This document shows, piece after piece, positions 22,580 to 33,924 of a stretch of 64,000 bases of DNA (the stretch's first letter is position 1; each line of letters opens with the position of its first letter). The notes below the pieces were generated by a model that was not told the DNA's origin, ran no database searches, and saw nothing but the letters and a program-made list of their open reading frames with translations. Both the position numbers and the translations under genes were made by a program. The DNA comes from Pyrrhosoma nymphula (lineage: Eukaryota > Arthropoda > Insecta > Odonata > Coenagrionidae): the NCBI GenBank assembly GCA_963573305.1, contig OY754330.1, positions 3,596,001 through 3,660,000 of the forward strand, written 5' to 3'.

Positions 22580-23150
22580 TTAAAAGGTAGTTTGAGCGAA
22601 AAACGTTTTCTGCTAGAATTTGACCTCATTTTAAAGAAAAAAAACTCCCATCTTTCCAATGCTATCAAAATATTAATCCCCTTGCCGAACTAATTTTCGA
22701 GCTATTTGCCTAAAAATACGAGCTGTATGGTTACTTGGGATAGATTACAGCTGTGCGCTCCAGAGGGAGAATATTGATTTAAAAAATAAGGAATTTCTAA
22801 CATCTAGATTTCGTCAAAAAACCAATGGTATGTAGTTTGTATATTTTCGCAACTTTTTGTCAAAATTAATCTAGTTCTCACCGCAGTAATTTTTACAGAA
22901 TCGCAAAAAAAACTGCTGTTTAAACGACTTTTTAGTCGTACGGCGTGAAAAAATGAGTCAAGTTAAAGACTTATGTAGATATATTTATTTAATTACTGAG
23001 AATATTTGTCGTATGTAACTATATTTTTGCGCCATTAACGTAACAATATTTACTTCATACGTCTTACAGACGCTGTAATTAAAATATAAAATTCGAATAT
23101 GGTCTCAATAATATGACTATGGGAACAATATCTCGCTCGAAGTACGCTAA
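22580..23150 (-). mobile_element. TTAA-bounded MITE, copy E
   Basis: Reverse-oriented copy, about 570 bp, beginning TTAAAAGGTAGTTTGAGCG and ending with a drifted CTCGCTCGAAGTACGCTAA. The CCAGAGGGAGAATATTG and GTCGTACGGCGTG landmarks are intact. Confidence 0.85.
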
Positions 23151-23690
23151 ACGGGGGGAGGGGACTCGACTCCCCTGATTTGCGCACTCTTTTTTATCGA
23201 TAGAGAGTGGCGGCGATTGTAAGTATATATACGGGGTCGCCATTGTCTCCGCCCACCGCGCTAGCCCGAGGGAGGGAGGCGGCAGCGTCGGGGGCGGCAG
23301 ACCGACCTCAAATGACGCCTCGCGTGCGATCGTCGGGTGCAATTATTCCGACTCGCATTATCGCAAAGAAGTTGAATCGTTCAACGGTGATCACGTTATT
23401 TTTTTCATCCGCTTTTAAAAAATTAGCCTCTGTCCACTTACGTGAGTAAATTCATGCCTTGATAATTAAATAATTATGCTTTAGCGTTTCCAGGCGGTGA
23501 CCATTTAACACGAAAGAGTACCGACAAAACGACTGGTCGTGAAATGAATACTTGATGTGTGTAAACGCAATTTTATCCTATTTTTAATGCATGGAGTTCC
23601 GTGAATCCGAGGCTAAAAAAAGCTGTAATGGTATATATCCTACAACATCCAGCCCTGCAATTTTCAAGACTCAGACCTGAGACTGCAGGC

Positions 23691-24426
23691 TTAAGGCCTG
23701 GACGACACGGGCAACTGCCCGGGGCGCCGCAAAGGAAGGGGCGCCGTGATTGTGAACATATATTTTTTTACTACACTTAAGGTAGTTTGAGAGCGTAAAA
23801 TCACTTCACCTAGAATTTGATGAATTTGGTTTAATTTAAAAGAAAAAACTCTCATCTTTCCAATGATATCAAAATATCAACCCCTTGCCGAACTACTTGT
23901 GGAGCAATTTGCCTCAAAATAGAAGCTGTTTAACATGGGATAGATTTTGGCTGTGCGCTCCAGAGGGAGAATATTTAAAAAATTAGGAATTTATAACACC
24001 TAGATTTCGTCAAAAAAACTAACGGTGTGTAAATTGTATGTTTTCTCAACTATTTATAAAAAATGATCAATTCCACAGTAACTATTACAGAATCGCATAT
24101 AAAAAACCTGCTGTTTTGAAGGGTTTTCATCCGTACGGCGGGAAAAAATGAGTCAAGTTAGAGACTTATGTAGCTTTATTTATTTAATTACTGAGAATTT
24201 TCGTCATTTATATAACTATATCTTTGCGCCATTAATATTACAATATTTATTTCGTACTTCTCACAGACGCTGACATTTAAAAAAAAAATTTTATATGATC
24301 TCCATTTTGACTCAACGGGAATTATATCTCGCTCAAACCACCATTAAATAGAGAATATGTTTGATAAGGGGGGGTGCACCGGAATACTATCTCGTCCGGG
24401 TTAAAATTTTGTCTTAAGCCGGGCCT
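23691..24426. mobile_element. GC-rich element split by a TTAA-MITE
   Basis: Left part 23691-23776 (AAGGCCTGGACGACACGGG, GGGGCGCCGC) and right part 24348-24426 (GGGGGTGCACC, TCCGGGTT, CTTAAGCCGGGCCT) look like the two ends of one short GC-rich repeat. AGGCCTGG and CCGGGCCT form an approximate terminal inversion. Copy F sits between them. A clean flanking duplication is not visible, so the outer element's identity is uncertain. Confidence 0.4.
23777..24347 (-). mobile_element. TTAA-bounded MITE, copy F
   Basis: Complete, 571 bp, TTAA at both edges. TTAAGGTAGTTTGAGAGCG on the left, CTCGCTCAAACCACCATTAA on the right. All internal family landmarks are present. Confidence 0.9.
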
Positions 24427-25297
24427 ACCTGAGAGTATACACGTTTAATGGTGAATGTATTTCTTTTTCATTTCATAACATTGTCTGTTGGGTAATGCCA
24501 CTAATACGGCATGCAGTTTTCTAGTGCACTGAACCGTAATGAAATATAGGAATCTGGTCGTCTTATTTATCTTGTTGTTACCCAATTACTCCCAATCATT
24601 CCTGAAAAAAATGTATCAGAAATTACAGGCAGTATTTTTTTAGGCGTCCGAATTAAGAAGTTGGGATTTCTGGGAGGGTACCCACTTTTCGACTCTTGCG
24701 GTTTCGACCTTTTTGAAATCGCGCACCACTGCCTCTGTCTCTCTAACTCTACGGTCCATTTTCCAGTCAGAGAATTAACCGTTTTACTCAGCTGCAACTT
24801 GCCGTGGTTGCCCCCGTGGGATGTTCGAATTGTCGCTCGAGTGATGTATGCGTGTATAAATTAAAATTTTGTATTTGAATACGATATTAATCAGTTTTTG
24901 CAACTATGCGTTAATCGATAGTTTAGCGTGGTTTTTTAGAAGGCTCTCCTGTTTTATATTCGCCCTGTTTCCCAGTGAAAAGCGTGACAGAAGTAGTAGA
25001 CCAGGCTCCATTTTGGATGTAAAGGTCGCCTCCGTTTGACGTGGGGAAGAAAGATGTGCTGAACTCGTTTTCCCAGTTGGTTTTCCTTTTAAGAAACCGT
25101 GCAACCTTTCGAGACTGCGTTTCGAACTCTTTGTGTATCCTTCGGTGTGGGGTTGTCGCGAAGTGACAAAGAGAAGAGCCCTAAATGCGATTCTGGGCCG
25201 GGGCCACAATCTCGGACGCGTTCCATTTCCTCGCGGAATGCGGTGATGCGATTGATGCAGACGTCGGAACGGTGAGGAGTGAGCCCCGCAGGTAGGG
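24427..25297. other. Unassigned sequence
   Basis: No recognisable gene. The 101-codon minus-strand frame at 24904-25209 has no family resemblance. Confidence 0.4.
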
Positions 25298-25450
25298 CTG
25301 GGCGGTATTTGAATCCCAATATCTTAAAATATTGAAAATGGACCAATATCAATAACCTGTATTTGAATATTGGAAAATATTGGCGTATTGGAATATTGTA
25401 AATATTGTAATATTGGAAATAATGAAAAAATGAAATGTTGATATATTGGA
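25298..25450. repeat. AATATTGG-rich block, left
   Basis: Dense irregular array of TATTGG and CAATAT motifs, entered by GGGCTGGGCGGTATTTGAAT. A similar block in roughly inverted order lies at 26163-26345. Confidence 0.6.
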
Positions 25451-25829
25451 AAATATTCAACATAGCAATATATACAGGTAAAATTATCTTGGTTACAATG
25501 GTTTGCAAATGCTACCTGAGAAGGTTCGAGTATTGCTATTGCGAGTGTTTTACATGTTAACGACAAAGGCTCTAAGCTGGATTTTTTAGAGAATTTCGAA
25601 ATATGTATTAGACAAGGTGTCCATGATGTTACCCTTTTAAATGACTGTTTTATTTTTAAATTTTCTCCGTTCACCTCGGCGTTATACCCAAAGTCCCTTC
25701 CCTCACCTTGACGTTTGTCTCCTCGCAATACCCTCACCCTCCCTACCTACCCTCCTCCCCCAGTTTTCTCCCCCCTTTCTACTTAAACCCCCTCCCCCCC
25801 TTTTTGAGAATTGGGTATATATTTGGTGC

Positions 25830-25960
25830 ACTTCCCAAAACTTTGAGAATTGTACCCTTGATAATGACGCTGTAGCGTTGAAACCGGTTGGGTTAATAAA
25901 TCATTGTGGAATACTACTAAGTGTTTTAAATTCTCCCACGATATGTTGTTCCACCAAGTT
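25830..25960 (+). repeat. Penelope-like 3'-end repeat
   Basis: CTTGATAATGACGCTGTAGC then GTTGAAACCGGTTGGG and TTAATAAATCATTGTGGAAT. This is the usual look of a Penelope-like or similar retroelement 3' end, with the short stem GACGCTGTAGCGT before GAAAC. No coding part adjoins it. Confidence 0.4.
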
Positions 25961-26162
25961 GAGCCGTTAACAGTTGAAATAAAATGCTACCTGTGTTAAC
26001 TATTTAAAAGTCTGTTAATAAAACAAGGAAAGCAATGTAAGCTTCTTTTCCCCGGTTATTGCTATTGATAATGGTGGAATTGAAGTAAGTGCTGTGCACT
26101 TGAGTTCCACGCGCGCCGTCTGTTTTCAAAGATTAGGGCCCGGCCACACTCCTCGCCGGGTT

Positions 26163-26345
26163 CCAATATTTATTCAATAATTGAATTATGAACATTGGTA
26201 ATCCAATATTTAAATTACAAATATTGGTTCTTCAATATACAATATTCCAATTGCAAATATTGGTTTTTCCGACCACCAATATCCAATATAGGATATTGGT
26301 ATTGGTCGTTCAGAAATGGAGAGTTTGGAATCCCAATATTTAAAA
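26163..26345. repeat. AATATTGG-rich block, right
   Basis: CCAATATT and ATATTGG motifs are repeated irregularly, ending GGAATCCCAATATTTAAAAT. That ending echoes the TGAATCCCAATATCTTAAAA start of the left block at 25298. Confidence 0.6.
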
Positions 26346-26792
26346 TTATTGTTGTTGGAACCGATGTATTGGGAAACTGCCCACCCGCAGGGTTGCACAC
26401 GGGCAGCAGCAGCCACGCCCACGTTCATTTGTTCCGAGCGAGCTTTCCGTACGGAATGCGCTCGTGCAGGCGTGATGAGGAAAGTATGTACATACGTGTG
26501 GTGGCTTTCGCTCTTCTCTCCAACACCGTGTCTTCCTCTAGCGCCCCTGTTTTACGCACCCCTTCCCCTTATCTACTTCAGGAGAGGGGGGGGGGCTGGG
26601 GGAGGGGTAAGGTGGGGGGAAGCCGGAAGCCTAGACGAAGACTCTCCGGATATCCGGCCCTCGGGAGTTGAGAGTCTTTGGCCGCTGCATGGATCCGAGA
26701 GTCTCGCATATTTTGTGCAATTTTTCTTCCGGCTAGAGTGATTAGATAGTGATGGACTGTTTCCACTCAGCTTTTCCACCGTAAAACGTTCA

Positions 26793-27095
26793 TCTACCTA
26801 CATCTAAAAAATACCCTGCAAGCCACCTCAAGGTTGTGTGGCAGGGGGTGAGTATTCGTCACCAACGTGCATTACACTATACCCTACTAAAGTTAGTGTA
26901 ACTACGACTGTTGATTCATTAGCATTCAATCGATAATGCTTGTCAGGAGGCGAAGCCTCATAAGAATGCACTAAACTAAAGGTATGTATATATATTCTAT
27001 CGCTGTTCGAGGGACCGTTAATATTTATGTATTTTGCAAAAACATAAACGGACAGAGATTCAAGAGTTATAGCGAAAACATGCACGGGGCGTGCT
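26793..27095 (-). mobile_element. CR1/L2-group LINE 3' UTR fragment
   Basis: On plus it reads CTACATCTAAAAAATACCC, CCTCAAGGTTGTGTGGCAGG, AGTTAGTGTAACTACGACT and GAGGGACCGTTAATAT. It matches the 3' UTR at 55917-56200 block for block. The coding part is absent: severe 5' truncation, which is common for LINE insertions. Confidence 0.75.
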
Positions 27096-30000
27096 GTGAG
27101 TTCCTTTTCACGAGGATACTCCTCTCTCAATCCCCTAGTCATACTCTCAAAATTCGCTCAAATAAAGACAAAATTATTATTATTATTAAACTCCCTTCAT
27201 CCCGTCTGCACTGCCACGCTTTCTTATCTCCCTGCCTTCCAAATCGATCTCCAACATCCCCTCTTCATTATCTACTCATCCCACCTGATTTCTCTAGAAA
27301 GGATCTTTTTCTCTTTCCTAGTACTATCACACACTTCGAGTGGTCTAATCGAACGAACCGCTTGAGACATTCTTTACCTTATATATGTGTCGAGCGCTGA
27401 ATTCCTATCCATTTCACAAATGACACCTCAAGTAAAGATTACTATCGCAACGCTCCTCGGTACCGAAGGGATTCCCATCTCCAGTTTTCTCAGAAACCCC
27501 GTCACACTTTCTTCGTCTTGCAACCGCTGACGAATCTAGCACTTCTTCTTTGAACTTTTATCTATTTCTCCTAATTAGCCCTTCCCCCCGTATGGCAGTT
27601 GCCCGCATGCACTAACCGTGGCCTAGTTACAAATGATGTGAGCGAGAGGTCTTGCGGTTGCGTGCCGGATGTTATTTCGGTCGCCCGCCGCCAGCGAGCG
27701 CACTCGGTCGATGAAGGCGGTTTTGATCGCGAGAGGAGGTCGTCCTAAATCCCTCCATTTAAATAAATCATAACTTTATCTCGAATGCAAAAGGAGTTGC
27801 GAATTTTTTATTTTATCAAATATTTTTACCACAGCAAAATTTCAACCGGATTTCGTGGCAGTTTTCCGTGGCTATCTTCTTCACTCAATTGTGGGAAAAC
27901 AGTTAACAAAACTAGCCCTTAGACTGTTTACAATAGTATTGGTTGTATAATAGATGAATTCTAGATGCCTATATGACATAACTATCCATATTAACTCTTA
28001 AACGCGAGCGTCACTTCAACCGTCCGTATGGGCCAGTGCCGAGCCGTAGCCGGGGTAAACATAAAATGGCGCTCGAAGGTAACCTGTGGCTACTTTTTAA
28101 ATAGTGGGCGTCGTCCTTCACAGAACACACACTCCCCGAAAGACCCTGCGAGACCTGCGCCCGCACCAACGACGAAGCACCATCACGCCTCCGCCTTTGT
28201 AACGAGGGTGCTTGGACAGCGACAACTAGGTATAAGCGAAAAGATAGATTGAGACTTCTGACATTATATTATTTATTTATTGTGTTTATAGTTCACCCAA
28301 CATGAAAAAAACATAACATCTACAAAATGTGGTACATATTAAAACGGCATACATTACAAACATAACTTTGCAAATATATATATTTATTTATATTTTTTTG
28401 CAATATTTGATGGTAAATTTATAAGGACGATACAAATAAGGTTTGACTCCACCATGGACCGATGGAGGTATTCCGATGAGGAAAGGTGGGTCTTCAGCTG
28501 AAAAAGGTTGGCAACCACTATCGTAACACACTGCAAGCGCCATGTGTGTCTAGATAACCGCAGTGCTATCAAAACCGTTCATAATAGCGACATCCTGTGA
28601 ACCATGCACGCCCTATGTACATGCATATTGGAAAGTTGCACCCTGATTGTACACGACAACCAGTTTGAAAGGCACATAACGTTTTCAGCCTTTACTGCGT
28701 TCGTTTTATCTTCATTCTGTAATAATAAAAGGAAGACTGTTTGTTGCCTACATTTGGAACTTTTATTCCTAGGAAAAAATGTGAATCTTATTTCAGTTTG
28801 AGGAAACTCTTCACGGACTCTACACCGGTTTAAACACTAAAGGTCCTTAAAAAAATTGGTAATTATGAATAGTTTAAACTGGTGGAGAGCCCGAGAAGAG
28901 TTTACTCATATTATTCGCCGGGAAAGTGTTAGATCCTTATTTCAGTTTGTTTACAAACAATCACTTAATTTTTAAGTTATTTATAATCAAAGTTTTCCCC
29001 AGGTATATTTAGTCATTTAGTCATTGCGAGGGCATTTTGCGAAATAGTAATTGCGTCGAGGGATAATTATGATCATATATCGATATTTTTTACCGCTAAT
29101 GTGAAATAAGGGATATGATTCTTATTTAACGATCCAGCCTTGATTGAGAGCCAAGGTGGTACTTTGGTTGCGTGGGAAGGCGGGCGGGGGTGTAAGGGGG
29201 AGAAGATTGGATGTCACTTCAATGCGCGTGCGCCCCCCGCCATCTTGGTACTCTCTCGCTCTTTGTCGGCGCCTTCTAACGCCCCCACGTGCGTGTAGAC
29301 GTCGAATTACGTAACAGGACGCGTGGTGGCGTTCCACTGCTTGGGCTAGCTCTTGATTACCTACGTAGCGATTGCTCCTCGGGCACTGCTGCATGCCAAA
29401 TCGGAGGTCGTCAGATTGCTTCCACCGGGGAAGCGCAAAAATTATCTTTTGCCACCGCTGCAAAAGAAAACCTGATCGTCCTACGCTTTGTGTCCGCATG
29501 GTCTCCAAGTTGCCCATGTGTTAGTGGAGTTGGGTTATGTGGGAAAGAAGAGAAAATATTGAAGTGATAATATGGTTCCTTGATTCTGCCTTCGCATTTT
29601 ATTCCGTGTAAAACATATTTCTGTTTTCTCTCAATTTTTAGTTCTCTTTTCTTATTTGCATTCATTCGCCGGTCTGAAATTTTTTTTAAAATGAATAATT
29701 TACAAAAACAACGAGCTAAACTTTCCTTGCATACTTAAATGTTTTTTGTGCTTAAAAACATTGCGTCAAATCTTCCGTCACCAAAATTAATTCCCTGGTA
29801 GTCCGGTTTTGTATGACACTGTCATATTATGTTGAAAAACCATGTGAATATGAATCACGGTTCCTTACATTCCTCTTGAGTCTGTTGAACACGTCAAGGG
29901 AAACTCACAATCTCTGAAAGAACGGATACATTCCTCGAACGCAATGGCCGTTCTGTTAATAAACTTGTGGTCCGGATTTGTCTGATGACGTAGGGAATGC

Positions 30001-31957
30001 GTGAATGTGGTCGCCATCCGTCTCCATGCCGACGTGGACTTGGAGCCATCTTCCAAAAGTCCTCCGCTTCTTCGTCTGCGCTCGAAAGCGATGAAATGTC
30101 ACGCAACTAAGAGATGAACTCATGCTTCCGAAGAAGTGCTGAGTCGGGTTCGGCATTGAAGAGGAGGAGGAGGAATGCGCGGTGTGATTCAGTCGAAGCG
30201 AAGGCCGACCTCCGCGGCGAGAGTGGAGTAAGTCCCTTTCGGAAGAACCCCTTCTTCCTTCCGTCGTCTCCCCCCCTCCTACCTCTTCTTTCCGATCCCT
30301 CTTTTTTTGTCGTGCGTGCGTGACGCAATATCTCACACGCACTCGTCATTAAAAAGCCCCCGAAAGGAGAGACGAAGCTGCCGTGTGAATTGAAATTTGA
30401 TTAAGATCCCAAAATAAGAGTCGAGTTGAAAGTGTAGAGAGATCACGAGTCGTGGGGTCGTTAAACGGCGGTCGAAGACATGAAACGTTGGACGCTCTCC
30501 AGCTTCTCTTTGTGTGTGTTTACGTGCCCCCGTCTTATCTCGGCAGGGAAGGGGGGGGGGGTAAGACACACGTCCCCCCCCCCCGGCCGGAGATACCTGC
30601 GGATTCCTTCCTCAAGTATAATCCCCCATTCCGAGCGAGAGCCGCTCGTGTCGACAGATATCTTCATTAGTACATATCTCGCATGTCGACGCGTTTTTCA
30701 ATGCCCTTCAGGGGGTACTTAAAAAGGAAATTTAGACGCAATAAAGAAGAGGATTCAGGGCTGACGGAGGTACGCCTTTGGGGCATGAATGTCAAACAAA
30801 ATATGTTTATTCAGTTTGAAACAGTTTCGTCGTCTGGTTGACGAGCGATTCTATCGCTCCCCGCTCAGAACGCGAGTCGATTCTCGAATGCTAATTACGA
30901 CCGTGACGGCGTCGCTCCTATCATATAGTGATGGAGACTTTAAAGACGAAGTAACAACTATTTATGGCTCTAGCCTAAAGAAGAGTGTGTCTAAAATACC
31001 TCCAGCGCTTTTGAGCGTAATTGTCCTTTTTTTACGAAAAATAATTGTTTTCTAAAGTTTTGGTTTCCATGGTGACCTATTACGACCATGAATAAAAAAA
31101 AGTGTTTCTTGGGTGTTTATGTTTTCCTCAGAACGTAAGCAACCGAATCTTTTTCGAAGAACTTGGCGTTAACTCCCCCTAAGATGTCATGCTCCCAATT
31201 TTATCGATAATGTCGGCGTGGTATACATTTTTATTTAGTCTATACTCTCTCTCTCTCTCTCAACCATAAAATTCCACGAATATATTTTTTATCATGAATG
31301 AATTTTCGCATAATCATCAATAACCATGGATTTTTTTCATGATTATCAAAAGTGGTGCTACATGTTCAAAATGCCTAAAACCGGTCCCGTGATATATTTT
31401 TTTCGTGAGTCTTATTTCCCTGTGATTTTTTAACTACGGCTGCGGCGAGAGTGAAATTTTATTTTTTCGTTACATGTGTCATAAACAAACGTGATAAAAA
31501 ATCACGGGAATTCGGGGCCTTCGCCTCTCCGAGTGATATGAGAAAAAAACCATCGCCCCCTTGTCTCCTTCCACCCCTCTTTCTACCCCCCCCCTAACCC
31601 CCTCACCAGGAATATTCCCACTCAGCACAGCTTTATTTCCACATTTATTTTGTCACGACTATGGTTTCGCAAAAGATTAACATCTTCAGGTGACAACACT
31701 TCAGGCAACTTTGTTAACGGTACCAACATTAATATATAAATAATGAACTAAATACCTTTAAATATTCACACCAAAAAAGGGCTATTAAATGCAGTTTGTT
31801 ATTATCTATAATTTTCAAAAACTTTCCGGGGCAGGGTCCTCAATTTGGCTGGTCTCAGACCCCCCCTTGTACTCGCCTATCAAAAGTATTCCAGACCCTC
31901 CCGCCCCCCCCCCCCCTCCCTTCCCCCCCAGAGCCAAATTCTAGATACACGCCACTG
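27096..31957. other. 4.9 kb without a supported gene
   Basis: Contents seen: a short (ATT)n at 27176-27187, a Penelope-like block on the minus strand at about 27830-27900 (GAAGAAGATAGCC..CGAAATCCGGTTG), an AT-rich stretch at 28260-28400, and C-rich and CT-rich tracts at 30230-30300, 31240-31262 and 31880-31930. On the minus strand, 31664-31689 has CTGAAGA...GAAAC. At 31945-31956, ACACGCCACTG resembles a hAT right end and directly abuts the MITE at 31958. Long overlapping frames at 29100-30700 carry no motifs. Confidence 0.4.
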
Positions 31958-32537
31958 TTTGAGCGAGAGATATAGTTCCCATTGAGTCATAATGGAGGAG
32001 ACCATATTCGAATTTTATATTTTAATTTCAGCATCTGTAAAATGTGTGAAGTAAATATTGTGACATTAATTGTGCAAAAATATATTTATATATGCCAAAC
32101 ATTCTCAGCAATGAAATAAATATAACCACATAAGTCTCTTAACAATAACTTGTCTCATTTTTTCACGTCGTACGTCGGCTATAAAGCCTTCTAAACAGCA
32201 GGTTTTTTGTGAATCTGTAAAAATTACTGCGGTGAGTAATAGATTATTTTTTATAAATAGTTGAGAAAACATACAGTCTATACACCATTAGTTTTTTGAG
32301 GAAATATAGGTGCTAGAGGTACCTAATTTCTTTAATATTCCCCCTCTGGAGCGCACAGCCGTAATCTATCCCAGATGTAATACAGCTTGTATTTTCAGGC
32401 AAATTGCTCGAAAAGTAGTTCGGCAGGTGGTTTATATTTTGATATCATTGGAAAGGTGAGAATTTTTTCTTTTATTAAAAATGAGGTTAAATTCATCAAA
32501 TTGTAGGTGAAATGATTTATCTCTCCAACTACCTTAA
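31958..32537 (+). mobile_element. TTAA-bounded MITE, copy G
   Basis: The left end lacks the first TTAAGGTAG and begins TTTGAGCGAGAGATATAG, next to a hAT-like right end. The right end is intact (CTCCAACTACCTTAA). The interior matches the family, including CGTCGTACG and GAGGAAATATAGG. Confidence 0.85.
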
Positions 32538-32785
32538 TTCCACAAAGTTGCACCCGAAATCGTTTCTTATATTAAGTGCGTTAGCAACGCAACAAGGGCC
32601 AGCCTTTACAGAAAACTGGCTATCAAGTACAGCATATATATCAGCACATGATTTTGTCTTGTCACCTGAAGATGTTGCTCTGTAACGAAACCATCTACAT
32701 GTGGAGAAGGATGTGCTGCAAATCCGTCTAACTTTCCTTCTATGAAAAACTTCCACAAAGTTTCACCCGAAACAAAATTCTTAAT
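32538..32785 (-). repeat. Penelope-like 3'-end repeat (copy 2)
   Basis: Minus-strand reading contains TTTCGGGTGAAACTTTGTGG, AAGTTTTTCATAGAAGG and GAAAGTTAGACGG, as in the plus-strand copy at 21346. On plus, 32666-32691 reads CTGAAGATGTTGCTCTGTAA then CGAAAC. TTCCACAAAGTT(G/T)CACCCGAAA is duplicated at 32537 and 32749. Confidence 0.5.
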
Positions 32786-33924
32786 TCCTGAATCTCCATT
32801 CCATTTCCTCCTTTTCCCATACAAATGGTCACCGTTCGAATCTCCAATCCTCGAGTCTCCAAGCTCGCTGGCTAGCCGTCGCGTTGAGCGCTGCTGGATG
32901 GATTTCGGATCCGCCCTTTGCGATCCCGCGACAAAAAGCGCGATATCTTCGTACTCTCGCCGCCGCCTCCTCTGACCTCGTTTCGCTGCCTTTTGCGACC
33001 TGTTCGTCTCTGGTCGCCCAAAAGTTCGGATTGCGTGAATATCCCGAGAGTCCTCCTGTGGGATGTTCTCCCACCCGGCGCCGGTTAATCAATTTACCCT
33101 CCTCGTCAGAAGAAGACTTTTTTTTTGCCTGCGATGACTTTCACTTTTTCGAACACGGGTGATTATGTTTCCACGCAGCAACGCGAAAGAAAACTTGTCA
33201 TGTGCCTTCAAGGTCTTCGGAAGGTTTTCTGTGTATGTATGTGTGTACCTACGTACGTGGAGACTGACTATTTTACTCTTCCATGATTGTGACCGTATAT
33301 GTCACTTCGGTTTAGTTTGAACTAGCTGGTCGCTACAACTCCCCAACTCAATTGGTGTTCACTCGGCATTTTTTTTTTTACTCTCCAGATGTTTTTGTTT
33401 ATTCTAATTTGATGATTTAATATGAAAATTCTCGCGTTGCTCCTGCTGTTGCCCATTACATTGCATTTTTTTAGATTTTTTTGCATAAGAGAGATAAAAT
33501 TGGACGAAGAATTTTTCTTTTTAGGTATTTCAGATCTAGTGCGATGTGACTATCTACTTTCGATTGATTTAAAACATTCATTGTTCGCTGCATGCTCAAA
33601 GGTGTTCTGCAAACTGAGAAGCGTCTGTTACCCGGCCAATGGAGTCTACTCCCGTGAGCTTCTTGGCTTTGTCTTGGGATTGTCTTTGATTTGGGGTGTC
33701 GGCTGCAGAGTAGTAGTAGCACGTCTAGTAGCTGAAGAGTGCGGTTATCAGCGCGTCTGGCGGTGGCAAGCTCGTTGGCCTTTCACGGCGTCTCAAGACA
33801 TCACTGATCACGTGGTGCCGTGCATTAACCACGTTCTTAAAGATGTGAGGTGGAACACTTTTAAAATCCCCATTGTCGCAGGCAACTGGTTCCTCAGAGC
33901 TGTGGGGAGGGACGATATTCCATT
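32786..33924. other. Unassigned sequence
   Basis: No gene recognised. The long plus-strand frame that starts at 33422 crosses into the antisense of the LINE below and is not a gene. Confidence 0.4.

Noticed and set aside
26195..26741. 141-158 codon plus-strand frames
   Set aside because: The first part is the AATATTGG repeat block and the rest is low-complexity. No domain.
29122..29517. 131-codon minus-strand frame as a gene
   Set aside because: Overlaps open frames on the other strand, with no motif and no conserved block recognised.
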